DNA of 64,000 nucleotides, taken from NCBI GenBank assembly GCA_031272365.1, contig JAISTX010000039.1, positions 1 through 64,000 of the forward strand. Direction: 5' to 3'. The notes beneath the pieces are model-generated. The model saw only the letters and a list, made by a program, of their open reading frames with translations. It was not told the origin of the DNA and ran no database searches. A program made the translations under genes and the position numbers. The DNA comes from Eubacteriales Family XIII. Incertae Sedis bacterium (GTDB lineage Bacteria > Bacillota > Clostridia > Peptostreptococcales > Anaerovoracaceae). Shown in pieces: positions 36,201 to 45,113 of this stretch. Every line of letters begins with the position of its first letter. Position 1 is the stretch's first letter.

Positions 36201-38740
36201 AGCGGCGTCCCGTAGGGGATGCTCTCTTCGCCTTTGTAGTTTTCGGTGTCGAAGAAAATTGACCATATGGACGCCTCCGTCGCGCCGCCGAGGCTGATCA
36301 CCTGGGCGCCGGGGCAAAGCTCCCTGACTTCGCCGGGCAGGGAAACGGGGATCCAGTCGCCGGACAGGAGGACCAGGCGCAGCGACCCTGTTTCCGGGCG
36401 GGCGCGATTTGCCGCAAAGCCCGCATACATCTGCATCAACGCGGGGACGGTGTTCCAGATCGAAACCCGGTGCCGAGCGATCAGGTCGTCCCAGTGGCCC
36501 GGATCCGTTTTCCGGCCCGCGTCGGGCAGGACCAGCGCCGCGCCCGCTTGAAATGCGCCGAATATATCGTACACGGAAAGGTCGAACGCGATCTCCGAAA
36601 GCCCGATGATGCGGTCCTCTTGCGTGACGCCGAACCGCTCGTTGATGTCGAGGATCGTGTTGAGCGCCGCCTCGTGCCGGATCACCACGCCCTTCGGCTG
36701 GCCGGTGCTCCCCGAGGTATAGATGATGTACGCCGTGTTTTCGGAAGCGTAGGAAACGGCCTGCAGCCCCCCGCTCCGCTCTTTGGCCAAACGCCCCGGG
36801 TTGACCGGCGTGATGTGGGACAGGCCGGAATCGGGGCCGTCGCCCAGAAGCCCTTCGACATCCGTGACGCACAGCGAGCACGCCGCGTCTTTCAGGATCG
36901 CCCGCTGCCGGGCAAGCGGTTGGCTGACGTTGACCGGCACATAGGCGGCGCCGATGGACAAGACGCCCAGGATCGCGGCGATTTGCCAGACGCCCTTGTC
37001 GAGGGCGATGCATACCCGGTCCTTCTCAGCGGCGCCGAGCGAAAGCAGCTCCTCCTGCACCCTCGCGGCGCATTCCGCCAGCTCCCCGTATGAATACGCG
37101 CCCTCCTCGCAAATCAGCGCGGTGCGCCCCGGGTGATCCTTCGCTTGCGCCAGGAAGCCGTCCATCAGGGTCCCTTTCACGAAGGGGGCCCCGGTCGCGT
37201 TGACGGCGTCCACCACCTCCCGGTATTTGGGGGAAAGCCTGATCGGGGATTGCAGGGAGGGATCGAAATCCGGCTTTGCCAGATCCGCCAGCAAGCCGGT
37301 AAAGGCTTCGAACATATCATCCAAAACCCCCTCGCGGAACACACCTTCCCGCACATCCCAATTGACGCGCACCCCGCCATGCCAGTCGGAGACCTGGCAA
37401 TCGATCCACACCTGGGGCGTCTGGCTGATGCTGTACCGTATTTCGTACGGGGCGCAGCCCGCACCGTCCTCCATTGACATCCCGGCCGTGCTCGTATAGA
37501 CAATCGGGATGATCACATTCCGGCCGTGGGTTTTCGCAAGCTCGCGGAGCACCTGGATGCCGGAAAACGCATTGTGGCCAAGGTCGGACCACAGACGGTT
37601 TTGGATCGCTTTCACGCGTTCCAAGAAGGAGCTGCCGGCTTTGGGGGCGATCTCGAGCACGTCGACGTCCGTGAAATCCCCGACGATCCCGCCGATCTGG
37701 GGGTGCACGTCAGGGCGGTTCAGGAGCGTCAGGTTGACGCAGAAGTTTTTGTTTTTCGACCATTTGCCGAGCATTTCCGCGTAGGCGGCCAGCACCAGCA
37801 CCGACGGCGTCACACGCATCCTCTGCGCCAGGGCGCCGATGCTTTCCCATTCCTCCGCAGACGCGACCCATGCCCGCTGTTCGAACCGCACGTTGTCATT
37901 TGAGATTTTCCCTACCACAGGCAATTCCGGCCCCTGCGGCAAATCCCCGACCCGGCCAAGCCAGTATTCCCGGTCCTGCCGGAGGCGCTCTTTCGCCTTG
38001 AGGCCGCCGGCCTGACGCTCGCGGAAAAGCAGGAAGTCCCGGAACGTGATGTCCAATTCCGGCAGCTCGGCATGGGCGTCCGCGTAGTAGGCCATCATAT
38101 CTTTCAGGACGACGCGGATGCTGACGAAATCCGCGATCAGCATGTCGAACGATACATGGAGCGTGCTCTCGTCGCCGTATTTTGTTATTTCAAAATCGTA
38201 CAGCGGGTATGCATCCGTCTGGTACTGTTTGTGCGACAGCCTTGTGCGCACTTCGGCCACGCGCCTTTCAAAATCCCCGGCGGACGCGGCTTCGTATTCC
38301 GGAATCCCGGGCAGCCGGAACTCGCGCAGCACCTTCTGGCTGCCGTCCGGGTACACGATGGCGTGCAGCATGTCGTGCCTCAGTATCGTCTTGTGCCAGG
38401 CGGCCTCCAGCCGGCCGCGGTCGGCGTTTTTCAGCGCGATTTCGCAATAGGCGTGGCAGCCGACCCCGCTGGAATCAAAATTCTGATTGCGCCCGAAGAG
38501 GTACGCTTCCTGTATGCCCGTCAAAGGAAAGGCCGCGTGCCTGTTTACCTCGTCGTGGATGAGGACCGGCGCGTCCGCGTGGTTGAGATAGGAGACCAGC
38601 GACTCTTTGTGCTTTTTGAGCGTCTCCTTCCTGATGTCTGTCATGACGCCCACGGGGCTTTTGAATTTCAGGGCTCCGTCCTCCACCCACATCTTGACGC
38701 CCAGAACCTCGTATTCTTCTATCAATTCGGAAATATTCAT
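33239..38740 (-). CDS. NRPS: TubC docking-Cy-A(MT)-PCP-TE with Cys nucleophile
   Basis: An 1833-residue terminal NRPS. Residues 1-52 resemble a TubC-type N-terminal docking domain (ELIEEYEVLGVKMWVEDGAL). Cy follows with D199-x4-D204-x2-S207. The A domain (YTSGSTGQPKG about 671) has the hand-read code DLYNLSLIWK, the textbook cysteine code of heterocyclising systems. A SAM methyltransferase (EVGAGVGGTS about 1182) is inserted before A10. PCP has IGGDSL (about 1460). The C-terminal thioesterase has GHCMG with Cys1609 where Ser is usual, and a late TGDHLSCM His motif. Expected job: add and cyclise the last Cys, methylate, and release the product. It overlaps the next gene by ATGA. Confidence 0.9.
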   Translation of the reverse strand: MNISELIEEYEVLGVKMWVEDGALKFKSPVGVMTDIRKETLKKHKESLVSYLNHADAPVLIHDEVNRHAAFPLTGIQEAYLFGRNQNFDSSGVGCHAYCEIALKNADRGRLEAAWHKTILRHDMLHAIVYPDGSQKVLREFRLPGIPEYEAASAGDFERRVAEVRTRLSHKQYQTDAYPLYDFEITKYGDESTLHVSFDMLIADFVSIRVVLKDMMAYYADAHAELPELDITFRDFLLFRERQAGGLKAKERLRQDREYWLGRVGDLPQGPELPVVGKISNDNVRFEQRAWVASAEEWESIGALAQRMRVTPSVLVLAAYAEMLGKWSKNKNFCVNLTLLNRPDVHPQIGGIVGDFTDVDVLEIAPKAGSSFLERVKAIQNRLWSDLGHNAFSGIQVLRELAKTHGRNVIIPIVYTSTAGMSMEDGAGCAPYEIRYSISQTPQVWIDCQVSDWHGGVRVNWDVREGVFREGVLDDMFEAFTGLLADLAKPDFDPSLQSPIRLSPKYREVVDAVNATGAPFVKGTLMDGFLAQAKDHPGRTALICEEGAYSYGELAECAARVQEELLSLGAAEKDRVCIALDKGVWQIAAILGVLSIGAAYVPVNVSQPLARQRAILKDAACSLCVTDVEGLLGDGPDSGLSHITPVNPGRLAKERSGGLQAVSYASENTAYIIYTSGSTGQPKGVVIRHEAALNTILDINERFGVTQEDRIIGLSEIAFDLSVYDIFGAFQAGAALVLPDAGRKTDPGHWDDLIARHRVSIWNTVPALMQMYAGFAANRARPETGSLRLVLLSGDWIPVSLPGEVRELCPGAQVISLGGATEASIWSIFFDTENYKGEESIPYGTPLRNQRFHVLDAGLEPCPFEVAGSLYIAGSGLAEGYFNDEEATKHAFLHHPQTRERIYHTGDLGRYRADGAILFLGRDDSQIKIHGYRVEIGEIENVLKAHPKLRNAAVIAERDAQGEYRIGAFVLPAESDEERDGRLAFSEELREYCGSVKTAAFQELPGGVLDRWIALSERIALFNMIGALRSAGLFRNAGDVHTESEIIKMLHADGKYTALLSRWLRALGKEGLLGCDSAGGYRLAVVYDEDRLRAEKAEFAEIEKELQNSPVLSGILCREPEALVRLISGQERPLDYLFPEGGSGVALAAYQDNRVARCFNGIVHQVMMKIAGHLNQARAGQPVRILEVGAGVGGTSNELIPHLDGLNVRYRFTDVSNYFLNEAKKRFQAYPWVEYGIYDVNEDYSGQGLKASEADIILCANVLHNAKDGKKHIAKMAEMLSPGGFLVVIDAISETYSLMTSMGFVYDSDEIIDDRRLAGSIFFDHAHWMDLIRAAGLALVCDAPGPGEQFYETGQHLFICRADSPQLCISGEEIEEYLRGKLPHYMIPHYIEALPTLPLTENGKVNREALRRRIENRQAPESTDFEPPVGDVEAQIAGIWSEVLGKGPIGRRQNFYEIGGDSLTIAQVVSKMKETVAPAEALDWNTLLQLMIEGQTVEGVAKGLLAGASGETAAAKPDCYSILKAETDTLLKEIVLFADGTGTLSIYRALLEMLSSKANESTRISGFAVEDAEAFLGMPETESIVGLGRKYAERLRSGPGRRICLVGHCMGALIALETCRELQRAGVASELFMIDPRKGDSYRENVLLQERGFAQLLGADLARCGHAAPDEALGAALQAHFEQAGVLASEEDLCAMAGRHKNVGDCYAALSRIPQWERFENMYKTLHHVDAETITDFEIHRLIQYYKVFVHSYKSVVAYRPEPFAMPAHMLSCTDRSRAFLTFMESEVDFAQAAGAPGGRFEECTITGDHLSCMRLPEVGQIAAYLEERGVFA

Positions 38741-38767
38741 CTGCTCTTCCCTTCTGCCTGTTTTGCG

Positions 38768-40579
38768 TCAGATCGTGCCTTCTTCATAATAGGCGCGGCT
38801 CTCTTCGATTTGCTGTTGCACGCGCTCCGCCTCCTCGGCGACCTCGCGCACCGTCGCTTGCGCGATAATGGACTGGATGGTCAGCTCTTCAGGCACGAGC
38901 CCCTGCTTCCGCATTTGCTCCAGGATGCGCATGGCCGCGAGGCTGTTGCCGCCGAGCTCGAAAAAATCGGAGTCCCGGTATATCTCCCGAACGCCCAGCA
39001 CCTCCTGCCAGATTGCGGCGATTTCGCGTTCGGTTTCCGTCCGGCACTCCTCCCCTTTTCGCTCCGCGGCCATTTCGGCGAACAGGCGCGACATAGCTTT
39101 GCGGTCGACCTTGTGGTTCTCGTTCAGGATCAGCTCCGTTCGTTCCAAAAACACGGACGGGGCCATATAGGCCGGCAATTGCGCGCGCAAATGGCCGCGC
39201 AGCTCTTCCTGCGAGACCCGCACATCTTCACGCATGCAATAACAAAGCCCGATCTGCTTCCCGCCTTTCCTGTCGATCAGGACGGCCGCCGCGTCGCGTA
39301 TCGCGGGGTGGCTCTTTGCCTGCTCCTCGATCTCGCCCAGCTCAATCCGGTAACCGTTCAGTTTCACCTGGTCGTCCGCTCGCCCGAGGAATTCCACGTA
39401 CCCGGCTTCGCGGTACACCCCGTTGTCCCCGGTCCGGTACAACCTCCCCAGCGTCCCGCGGCAGACGAAGGCCTCGTCCGTTTTTTCCTTGTTGTTGATA
39501 TACCCCATGCCGACGCCGACCCCGCCGATGTATATCTCGCCTTCTTCGTCCGGGTCCGCCAGGCTTTGGTCCGCCCTCAGCACGTAGATGGACTGGTTTG
39601 GGAGCGGAACCCCGTACGGGATGCTCTTCCACGACGGGTCCACTGCGCCGACCCGGTAGAAAATCGACCAGATGGAGGCCTCGGTCGCGCCGCCGAGGCT
39701 CACGATCTCGGCGTTCGGGAACCGCTTTTGAACCCTTGGTATCAGCTCTTTTGGGATCCAGTCCCCGCTCAGCAGCACGGTTTTCATGGATGGGCACACC
39801 CAATCGTCGGGGCACCCCGCCAGCACCATGTGGAGGATGGACGGGACGGAGTTCCACAGGGTGATCCCCTGGCCCATCAGCTGCCCCCGTATCTGCCGGA
39901 CATCGCGCGCGTCTTTGGACAGCACAAGGCAGGCCCCTTTCGCCAGCATTGCCAGGATGTCGAACACGGACAGGTCGAACCCGAAGGAGGACACGCAGAG
40001 AATCCTGGACCGGCTGCCGACGCCGAACTCGTCGCATACGCTCTGCACCGTGTTGCTTGCGCTTTTGTGCGAGATCATCACGCCCTTCGGGAGCCCGGTG
40101 CTGCCGGATGTGAAAATGATATACGCAAGGGACGCCGGGTCCGGGCATGCGCCATCCTGCAAGTATTCCCTGCACCGGGCGGCCTGGATGCGTTCGGGGC
40201 GCAGCAGCGCCGCGCACGCGCTGGTGGTGAGCAGGTACTCTTTCCTTGCCTGCGGCAGATCCGGGTTGATGGGCACATATACGCACCCCGCCTTGAATAC
40301 GCCTATGATATTTGCAACGGTCCATACCGTCTTCTCCGCCTCTACCGCCACATGGCCGCCCGCCGGGACGCCCTGCTCCCTTATCCGGTTCGCGACTTCG
40401 CCGGAGATCCTGTCAAGCTCCTCGAACGTGAGCGTGTCGCTTGCGTCGCATACCGCCGTCTGCCCCGCGAAGCGCTTCATGGCATCAGCGACCATCTCCG
40501 TCACAGTCATTTCCGGGATGTCCCGGAAATTGTTATTGAAATTTTCCCAAAGCGATTCCGCCCGTCTCTGTTCTATCAT
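38768..40579 (-). CDS. Free-standing NRPS adenylation-PCP didomain
   Basis: A 603-residue A-PCP protein with no condensation domain. The A domain has FTSGSTGLPKGV, FDLSVFD, SGDWIP, GGATEASIWS and NHKVDRK. The hand-read specificity code is DLFNLSLIWK, one residue from the cysteine code. The PCP has ELGGNSLAAM (Ser546). Without its own C/Cy domain it must pair with a Cy in another protein; the orphan C-terminal Cy2 of the 2972-residue protein, followed by a decayed A domain, is the obvious partner. ATG 40579 overlaps the transporter stop (ATGA) and has AGG 4 bases upstream. Confidence 0.88.
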   Translation of the reverse strand: MIEQRRAESLWENFNNNFRDIPEMTVTEMVADAMKRFAGQTAVCDASDTLTFEELDRISGEVANRIREQGVPAGGHVAVEAEKTVWTVANIIGVFKAGCVYVPINPDLPQARKEYLLTTSACAALLRPERIQAARCREYLQDGACPDPASLAYIIFTSGSTGLPKGVMISHKSASNTVQSVCDEFGVGSRSRILCVSSFGFDLSVFDILAMLAKGACLVLSKDARDVRQIRGQLMGQGITLWNSVPSILHMVLAGCPDDWVCPSMKTVLLSGDWIPKELIPRVQKRFPNAEIVSLGGATEASIWSIFYRVGAVDPSWKSIPYGVPLPNQSIYVLRADQSLADPDEEGEIYIGGVGVGMGYINNKEKTDEAFVCRGTLGRLYRTGDNGVYREAGYVEFLGRADDQVKLNGYRIELGEIEEQAKSHPAIRDAAAVLIDRKGGKQIGLCYCMREDVRVSQEELRGHLRAQLPAYMAPSVFLERTELILNENHKVDRKAMSRLFAEMAAERKGEECRTETEREIAAIWQEVLGVREIYRDSDFFELGGNSLAAMRILEQMRKQGLVPEELTIQSIIAQATVREVAEEAERVQQQIEESRAYYEEGTI

Positions 40580-42336
40580 CGTGCCTCCCTCCATTGTTTT
40601 CCCAATTTCCACATGCTGGCCTGGTTTTGGAGCGCGAGCATGTGCGCGTACACGCCGTTCCCCGCGGCAAGCGCATCCGGTGCGCCCTGCTCGGCGACGC
40701 GGCCGTTTTCAAGCACGACGATCTTGTCCGCGCTTGATATCGTCCGCATCCTATGGGCGATGACGATCACCGTCTTGTCCCGGATCAGCGCGGACAGCGC
40801 CGACTGGATGCGCGTCTCGTTCTCCACATCGAGCGACGATGTCGCTTCGTCCAGCAATACGATCGGCGCATCTTTCAGCAGAGCCCGGGCGATCGAGATG
40901 CGCTGCCGCTCGCCGCCCGACAGGCGTTTGCCGTTTTCCCCGATCATCGTTTGATAACCGTTTTCTAGCCGGGCGACGAACTCGTCGCACTGCGCCACTG
41001 CCGCAGCGCGCAGCACCTCTTCATCGGTCGCCTCCTTTCGCCCGATGCGGATGTTCTCGAGAACCGTGTCGTTGAAGAGCACGACGTCCTGGAAGACCAC
41101 CGAGATATACCGCAGCAGCTTCTCCGGTATCACGGCCTGAATATCCACCCCCCCGATCGTGATCGACCCGCTGTCCGGGTCCCAGAAGCGGGCGAGCAGT
41201 TTCCCCACCGTGCTCTTCCCGCTGCCGGAAGGGCCGATGAGGGCAGTGACCTTCCCCTGCTCGGCGGAAAAGCCCACCTTTTCCAGGACGGCCTCGTTCT
41301 CTGCCAGATAGCGGAAGGACACATCTTCGAACTTCACGTCGAAGCGTTCGATGCTCACCTCCTCGTCCCCTTGCTGCTCGGGCTGGTCCATGATGGAGCG
41401 TATGCGCTCCGTCCGCACCGAAGTCCAGAAGATCACGGACAGGTATATGAAGGCCATGCCGATCGGGTCATAGATCCTCGACGCGATGACAAGGAAAACC
41501 AGGTATTTGAAAAAGCTGATCTCCCCAGAAGCGGCGAGGGCGCCGCCGTACAGGATCACGGTCGCAAACCCGAGCCGCAGGATGGACTGCGCCGCCGTGA
41601 CAAACATGCCGGACACCAGCTCGCTTTTCCGCCTGGCCTTTTCCGAGGCTGCCAGATGGCCGCGCAGTTTCCCGAAGACATTCTCGCCGCAATTGAACGC
41701 TTTGATCTCCGGGATGTTCTCGAGCATTTCCTGAATAGCCTCGGCGCAGCAGCGTTCATTTTGCGAAGAAATGGCTGTGCTTTGTTTTTGTTTCGCGGCT
41801 GACGCAACGATCAGGACCGCAGAAACGGGGAGGACCCACAAAAGCGCGCCTGCCATCCGCCAATCGAAAGCGATGACGCCTGCCGCCATGATCAGGGTGG
41901 ATACGGCGGCGCCGAACAGTTGCGGTATGGCATGCGAAAACGCGTGCTCCTGCTCTGTGCAGTCGGCCATGATTGCGGTCGTCAAATCCGTGACGTCCCT
42001 CCGGCTGAAAAATGACAGCGGCAGGACGCGCAGCTTTTCCGCAAGGGATATCCGCTTCATGGCGCTCTCTTTGTATGTTGCGATATAGACACAGCCGTAC
42101 TGCAGATACTGGGTGAGGAAGATGAGCGCCACGCACAAAATGGACAACCCGGCCCAAACCCAGAAACCCTGCCCTTCGCCCCCCGCCGTTTCAAAGCGCG
42201 CGATCGTTTCCTTCAGAAACCATACCAGCAAAAATATCGGAGCCATCAGCGCGATATTGGAGAAGACGCTGGACGCAATGCCCTTTTTCAGGTCTTTTGC
42301 GCCTTCGTCGCTGAGGGCAAAACGTTCCTTTAGCAT
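40576..42336 (-). CDS. ABC half-transporter, exporter fold (YbtQ/IrtB-like)
   Basis: A 586-residue TMD-NBD protein with six membrane segments (about 15-310) and an NBD with Walker [10 protein letters not shown], signature LSGGERQR and Walker B IVLLDEATSSLD. It is adjacent to, and overlaps by 7 bases, a second half-transporter, so the pair is probably a heterodimer. Tandem pairs of this fold in yersiniabactin and mycobactin loci (YbtPQ, IrtAB) import the ferric siderophore despite the exporter fold. Import is therefore plausible here; export is the alternative. Confidence 0.85.
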   Translation of the reverse strand: MLKERFALSDEGAKDLKKGIASSVFSNIALMAPIFLLVWFLKETIARFETAGGEGQGFWVWAGLSILCVALIFLTQYLQYGCVYIATYKESAMKRISLAEKLRVLPLSFFSRRDVTDLTTAIMADCTEQEHAFSHAIPQLFGAAVSTLIMAAGVIAFDWRMAGALLWVLPVSAVLIVASAAKQKQSTAISSQNERCCAEAIQEMLENIPEIKAFNCGENVFGKLRGHLAASEKARRKSELVSGMFVTAAQSILRLGFATVILYGGALAASGEISFFKYLVFLVIASRIYDPIGMAFIYLSVIFWTSVRTERIRSIMDQPEQQGDEEVSIERFDVKFEDVSFRYLAENEAVLEKVGFSAEQGKVTALIGPSGSGKSTVGKLLARFWDPDSGSITIGGVDIQAVIPEKLLRYISVVFQDVVLFNDTVLENIRIGRKEATDEEVLRAAAVAQCDEFVARLENGYQTMIGENGKRLSGGERQRISIARALLKDAPIVLLDEATSSLDVENETRIQSALSALIRDKTVIVIAHRMRTISSADKIVVLENGRVAEQGAPDALAAGNGVYAHMLALQNQASMWKLGKQWREAR

Positions 42337-44138
42337 TTGCCGCCCCTCCCGATTTTCCATTCCGCCGTTTGCAGATAGCTTTCCCACATCCCGGCGTAGA
42401 CTCCGTTCAAGGAAAGGAGCTCTTGGTGCGCGCCCCGCTCGACGACCTCACCCTTCTCCAAAACAAGTATTTCATCCGCGTCGAGGATTGTGGTCAAACG
42501 GTGCGCGATCACCAGCACGGTCTTGTCCTGCGTGAGACGCTGGATGGACCGCTGCATCTTGTGCTCGTTTTCCGGGTCGGAGTACGCCGTCGCCTCGTCC
42601 AGTATGACGATGGGGGCATTTTTCAAAATGCAGCGCGCAAATGAGATCCGCTGCATCTCGCCGCCCGACAGATACACGCCGTCGGGGCCGATCCGCGTTT
42701 CCAGGCCCGACGGCAGCTTGTCCATGATGTCACCGCACTGGGCTTGCTCCAGCGCCTGGTATATCTGCCCGTCCGCCGCCGACGGGTTTGCGACCAGCAG
42801 ATTTTCCCGGAGCGTGCCACGGAACAGGTGCGTGTCCTGAAACACAAAGGACATTTGCGCCATCAATTCGCTCGTCGCCATTTTGCATATCGGCTTCCCC
42901 CCGACCGTGATTTCGCCCGTGTCGGCATCCCAAAATCGTAGCAGAAGGTTCGCAATGGTCGATTTGCCGCTTCCGGATGGCCCCACCAAGGCTACGACTT
43001 GCCTCGGCCGGATCGAAAACGATATGCCGCGGACGCCCAGGCCTTCCGTCCCGGGGTAGCAAAAGCCTACGTTGCGGAACTCCACGCCCAAATCCTTGCC
43101 CGGATGCCTTGCGTTTTCCGCCGCGCCCCTGGGCACCGCTTCCGGTTCCGGCGCGCTTCTTTCGGACAGAATCCCCCCGATCCGGTTCAGGCTGTCCCGG
43201 ACGATCAGGATCGACTCTGACGAAAAAACGATCTTCGACATCATCACCGCGCAGACCGGCGTCAACAGCACAAAGAAGATGAAGTCGGCCAGAAATCCCC
43301 CGTAGTCGGCTTCATGCCTGATGATCAGGAATGACAGCGGTATCAGCACGGCAAACAGCCCGTTCACGCAAACATTGAATGCCGTCAAGGGGATCCGGCA
43401 TGACAAGGCGTAATCCATTACGAATTTTTTGTACTTCATAATGGATTCAAGAAAGCGGTTGAACGAGTAGATCGTTTGCTGGAATATCTTCACCACCGCG
43501 ATGCCCCGTACGTATTCGACAGCCTGCGCGTTCATCGACTCCAATGCACCCTGGTATTCGTCGAGCAGCCGGATCTTGGATGGCCCCATCATGGCAAACA
43601 TGCAGGCCAGCGCGCCGAACATGAGCGCAACGCATGCAAGCCCCAGCCGCCAATCGTTGGCGATGATCAGGACAAGGAAAACGACGGGCGTGGACAGCGC
43701 GCCGCAAAGATCAGGGAGGTTATGCGCAAGGAATGTTTCCGTCTGCGTTGAATTGTCCATGATGATTTTCCTTAGCTTCCCGCTCTGTGCCCTGACAAAA
43801 TACCCTACCGGCAGCGTCAGCAAATGCGCCAGCGCCTTTTCCCGCATATTCCTCGAAACGCGAAATGCTGCCGTGTGGGAGCACAGCAGCGCGAGAAAAT
43901 ACAAGACGATCGCGGCGATGGCATAGGCCATGGCAAAAATGCCGTAGCGGCCTACGGCATCCCCTGCCGGTTCCGGGTAGCGCTCAATCATCAGGCCAAT
44001 GAGTTTTCCGACGCACACGAACGGCATCAGGGACAATACCGCGCTCCCTGCCGATAAGACGCAGGATAGAACAATCATAGGTTTTAGCTCGCCCGCAAAA
44101 GCAAAAAGTTGCCGGGCCGAATTGCTTCGGCTGTCCAT
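42330..44138 (-). CDS. ABC half-transporter, exporter fold (YbtP/IrtA-like)
   Basis: A 602-residue TMD-NBD protein with six membrane segments (about 20-300), Walker [10 protein letters not shown], signature YLSGGEMQR and Walker B IVILDEATAYSD. It is the first gene of the operon, with AAGGAG 6 bases before ATG 44138 and a strong promoter and large palindrome just upstream. IrtA-type proteins carry an additional N-terminal siderophore-interacting reductase domain; none is present here, so reductive iron release would need another protein. Confidence 0.85.
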   Translation of the reverse strand: MDSRSNSARQLFAFAGELKPMIVLSCVLSAGSAVLSLMPFVCVGKLIGLMIERYPEPAGDAVGRYGIFAMAYAIAAIVLYFLALLCSHTAAFRVSRNMREKALAHLLTLPVGYFVRAQSGKLRKIIMDNSTQTETFLAHNLPDLCGALSTPVVFLVLIIANDWRLGLACVALMFGALACMFAMMGPSKIRLLDEYQGALESMNAQAVEYVRGIAVVKIFQQTIYSFNRFLESIMKYKKFVMDYALSCRIPLTAFNVCVNGLFAVLIPLSFLIIRHEADYGGFLADFIFFVLLTPVCAVMMSKIVFSSESILIVRDSLNRIGGILSERSAPEPEAVPRGAAENARHPGKDLGVEFRNVGFCYPGTEGLGVRGISFSIRPRQVVALVGPSGSGKSTIANLLLRFWDADTGEITVGGKPICKMATSELMAQMSFVFQDTHLFRGTLRENLLVANPSAADGQIYQALEQAQCGDIMDKLPSGLETRIGPDGVYLSGGEMQRISFARCILKNAPIVILDEATAYSDPENEHKMQRSIQRLTQDKTVLVIAHRLTTILDADEILVLEKGEVVERGAHQELLSLNGVYAGMWESYLQTAEWKIGRGGKC

Positions 44139-44151
44139 AAATCTCTCCTTC

Positions 44152-44189
44152 GTAACATGGTTGTTAGCATTGACTAACAACCATGTTAC
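44152..44189 (-). promoter_or_regulatory. Perfect 16-bp inverted repeat over -10 and leader of the metallophore operon
   Basis: GTAACATGGTTGTTAG (44152-44167) and its exact reverse complement (44174-44189) flank a 6-base loop. It covers the -10 box, the likely +1 and the leader up to the ribosome site. Its centre (44163-44178) matches the 16-bp palindrome of the other promoters at 13 of 16 positions. It could be an operator, an RNA hairpin over the leader, or both. Confidence 0.8.
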
Positions 44190-44211
44190 CTTCTCCTTTC
44201 TTTCTTGTCAA
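44183..44211 (-). promoter_or_regulatory. Promoter of the metallophore operon
   Basis: On the - strand, a perfect -35 TTGACA (44206-44211) and TAACAT (44183-44188) are 17 bp apart. A 13/16 variant of the shared palindrome (44207-44222) overlaps the -35, and a second variant lies at the start region, so a repressor could block polymerase at both. Confidence 0.75.
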
Positions 44212-44222
44212 CCTATGCTAAC
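44207..44222. promoter_or_regulatory. Variant copy of the 16-bp palindromic box (-35 region)
   Basis: GTCAACCTATGCTAAC matches GTTAGCATATGCTAAC at 13 of 16 positions, with an intact right half. It overlaps the -35 of the metallophore operon promoter. Confidence 0.55.
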
Positions 44223-44236
44223 AAATTTATTTTTTC

Positions 44237-45094
44237 TTACGCCCCCTGCCTCCTGCGGCGGAGATACAGGAAGACGAGTGCCGCCGCTGCGGCGGCCGCC
44301 GCCGCTATGAGCGGGAAGAGCCAGCCCGGGGGCGATGCCGAGCCTTCCGCCCCGGCCTCCGCCGCGCCCGCTGCGGGGCTTCCTACGAGCGGCGTTTTGC
44401 CGTCGCCGATGGCGATGCCCTCCGGCTCCGCCGCTGCTTCCGTGCCTGCCCCGGTTTCCGGCGCAGCGACATCCGCCACATCCAATTCAATAACGGTCTG
44501 CTTCGCCGCGTTGCCACCCGCGAGGTTGACGACGGCTTTCGACGCGGTCGCGGATGCCGACGTGCCGCCGCTGCCGGAAGAGGAAGCGCCGCCGCCGGAG
44601 GATGCCGCCTCGCCGCCGGCGGCCTTGCGCGTGATTTTCACGAGCGTGTCGGGGTTGCTTTTCACCGTGTCGACGCGCAGCGAGTCGCCCTCCCCGGAAA
44701 CGGTGTGCACGCGCACCTCGCTGAACAGGATGCTCTCGGGCGCATCCCCGCTGTATGTAAAAACGAGGTTGCCGAAATGGACAGCGCCGTTTTCGGGCAC
44801 ATAGCGGTTGTCCGTCGAAAAGCAGCCGACGTAGCGTTTGTCCCCGATCGCCGTTTCGGTCTTGTTCTCGAGGTTTTCCGCCGGCTCGAAGCGGACGTAG
44901 GCGAGGCCGGGCGACGCGCTGTATTCAATCTCGGCGCCCGCGATGGCGCCGGCAGCGGGCACGGTGACGGGGATGCTGACCGTGGAGGCGCCCGAAGGCG
45001 CCTCCACGGCATATGCAGGCCCTACCGCAAACGCCCCGGCAAACAGGAGCACCGAAGCCAGGATGCCGAAGAATCTTGTTCGATAGGCTTTCAT
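44237..45094 (-). CDS. Membrane-anchored, cohesin-like surface protein
   Basis: A 285-residue predicted surface protein: signal peptide (FFGILASVLLFAGAFAVGPAYA), then a beta-rich domain (about 35-160) beginning STVSIPVTVPAAGAIAGAEIEYS, which resembles the start of a cohesin. A Ser/Gly/Ala-rich linker (about 165-255) leads to a C-terminal membrane helix ending in RRRR, a membrane anchor. It lies 19 bases downstream of the dockerin protein gene, with GGAGGG before ATG 45094. A membrane cohesin next to a secreted dockerin protein suggests that the two bind each other. The cohesin assignment is by eye and moderate. Confidence 0.55.
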   Translation of the reverse strand: MKAYRTRFFGILASVLLFAGAFAVGPAYAVEAPSGASTVSIPVTVPAAGAIAGAEIEYSASPGLAYVRFEPAENLENKTETAIGDKRYVGCFSTDNRYVPENGAVHFGNLVFTYSGDAPESILFSEVRVHTVSGEGDSLRVDTVKSNPDTLVKITRKAAGGEAASSGGGASSSGSGGTSASATASKAVVNLAGGNAAKQTVIELDVADVAAPETGAGTEAAAEPEGIAIGDGKTPLVGSPAAGAAEAGAEGSASPPGWLFPLIAAAAAAAAALVFLYLRRRRQGA

Positions 45095-45113
45095 AGGATT
45101 CTGCCCTCCTTGC

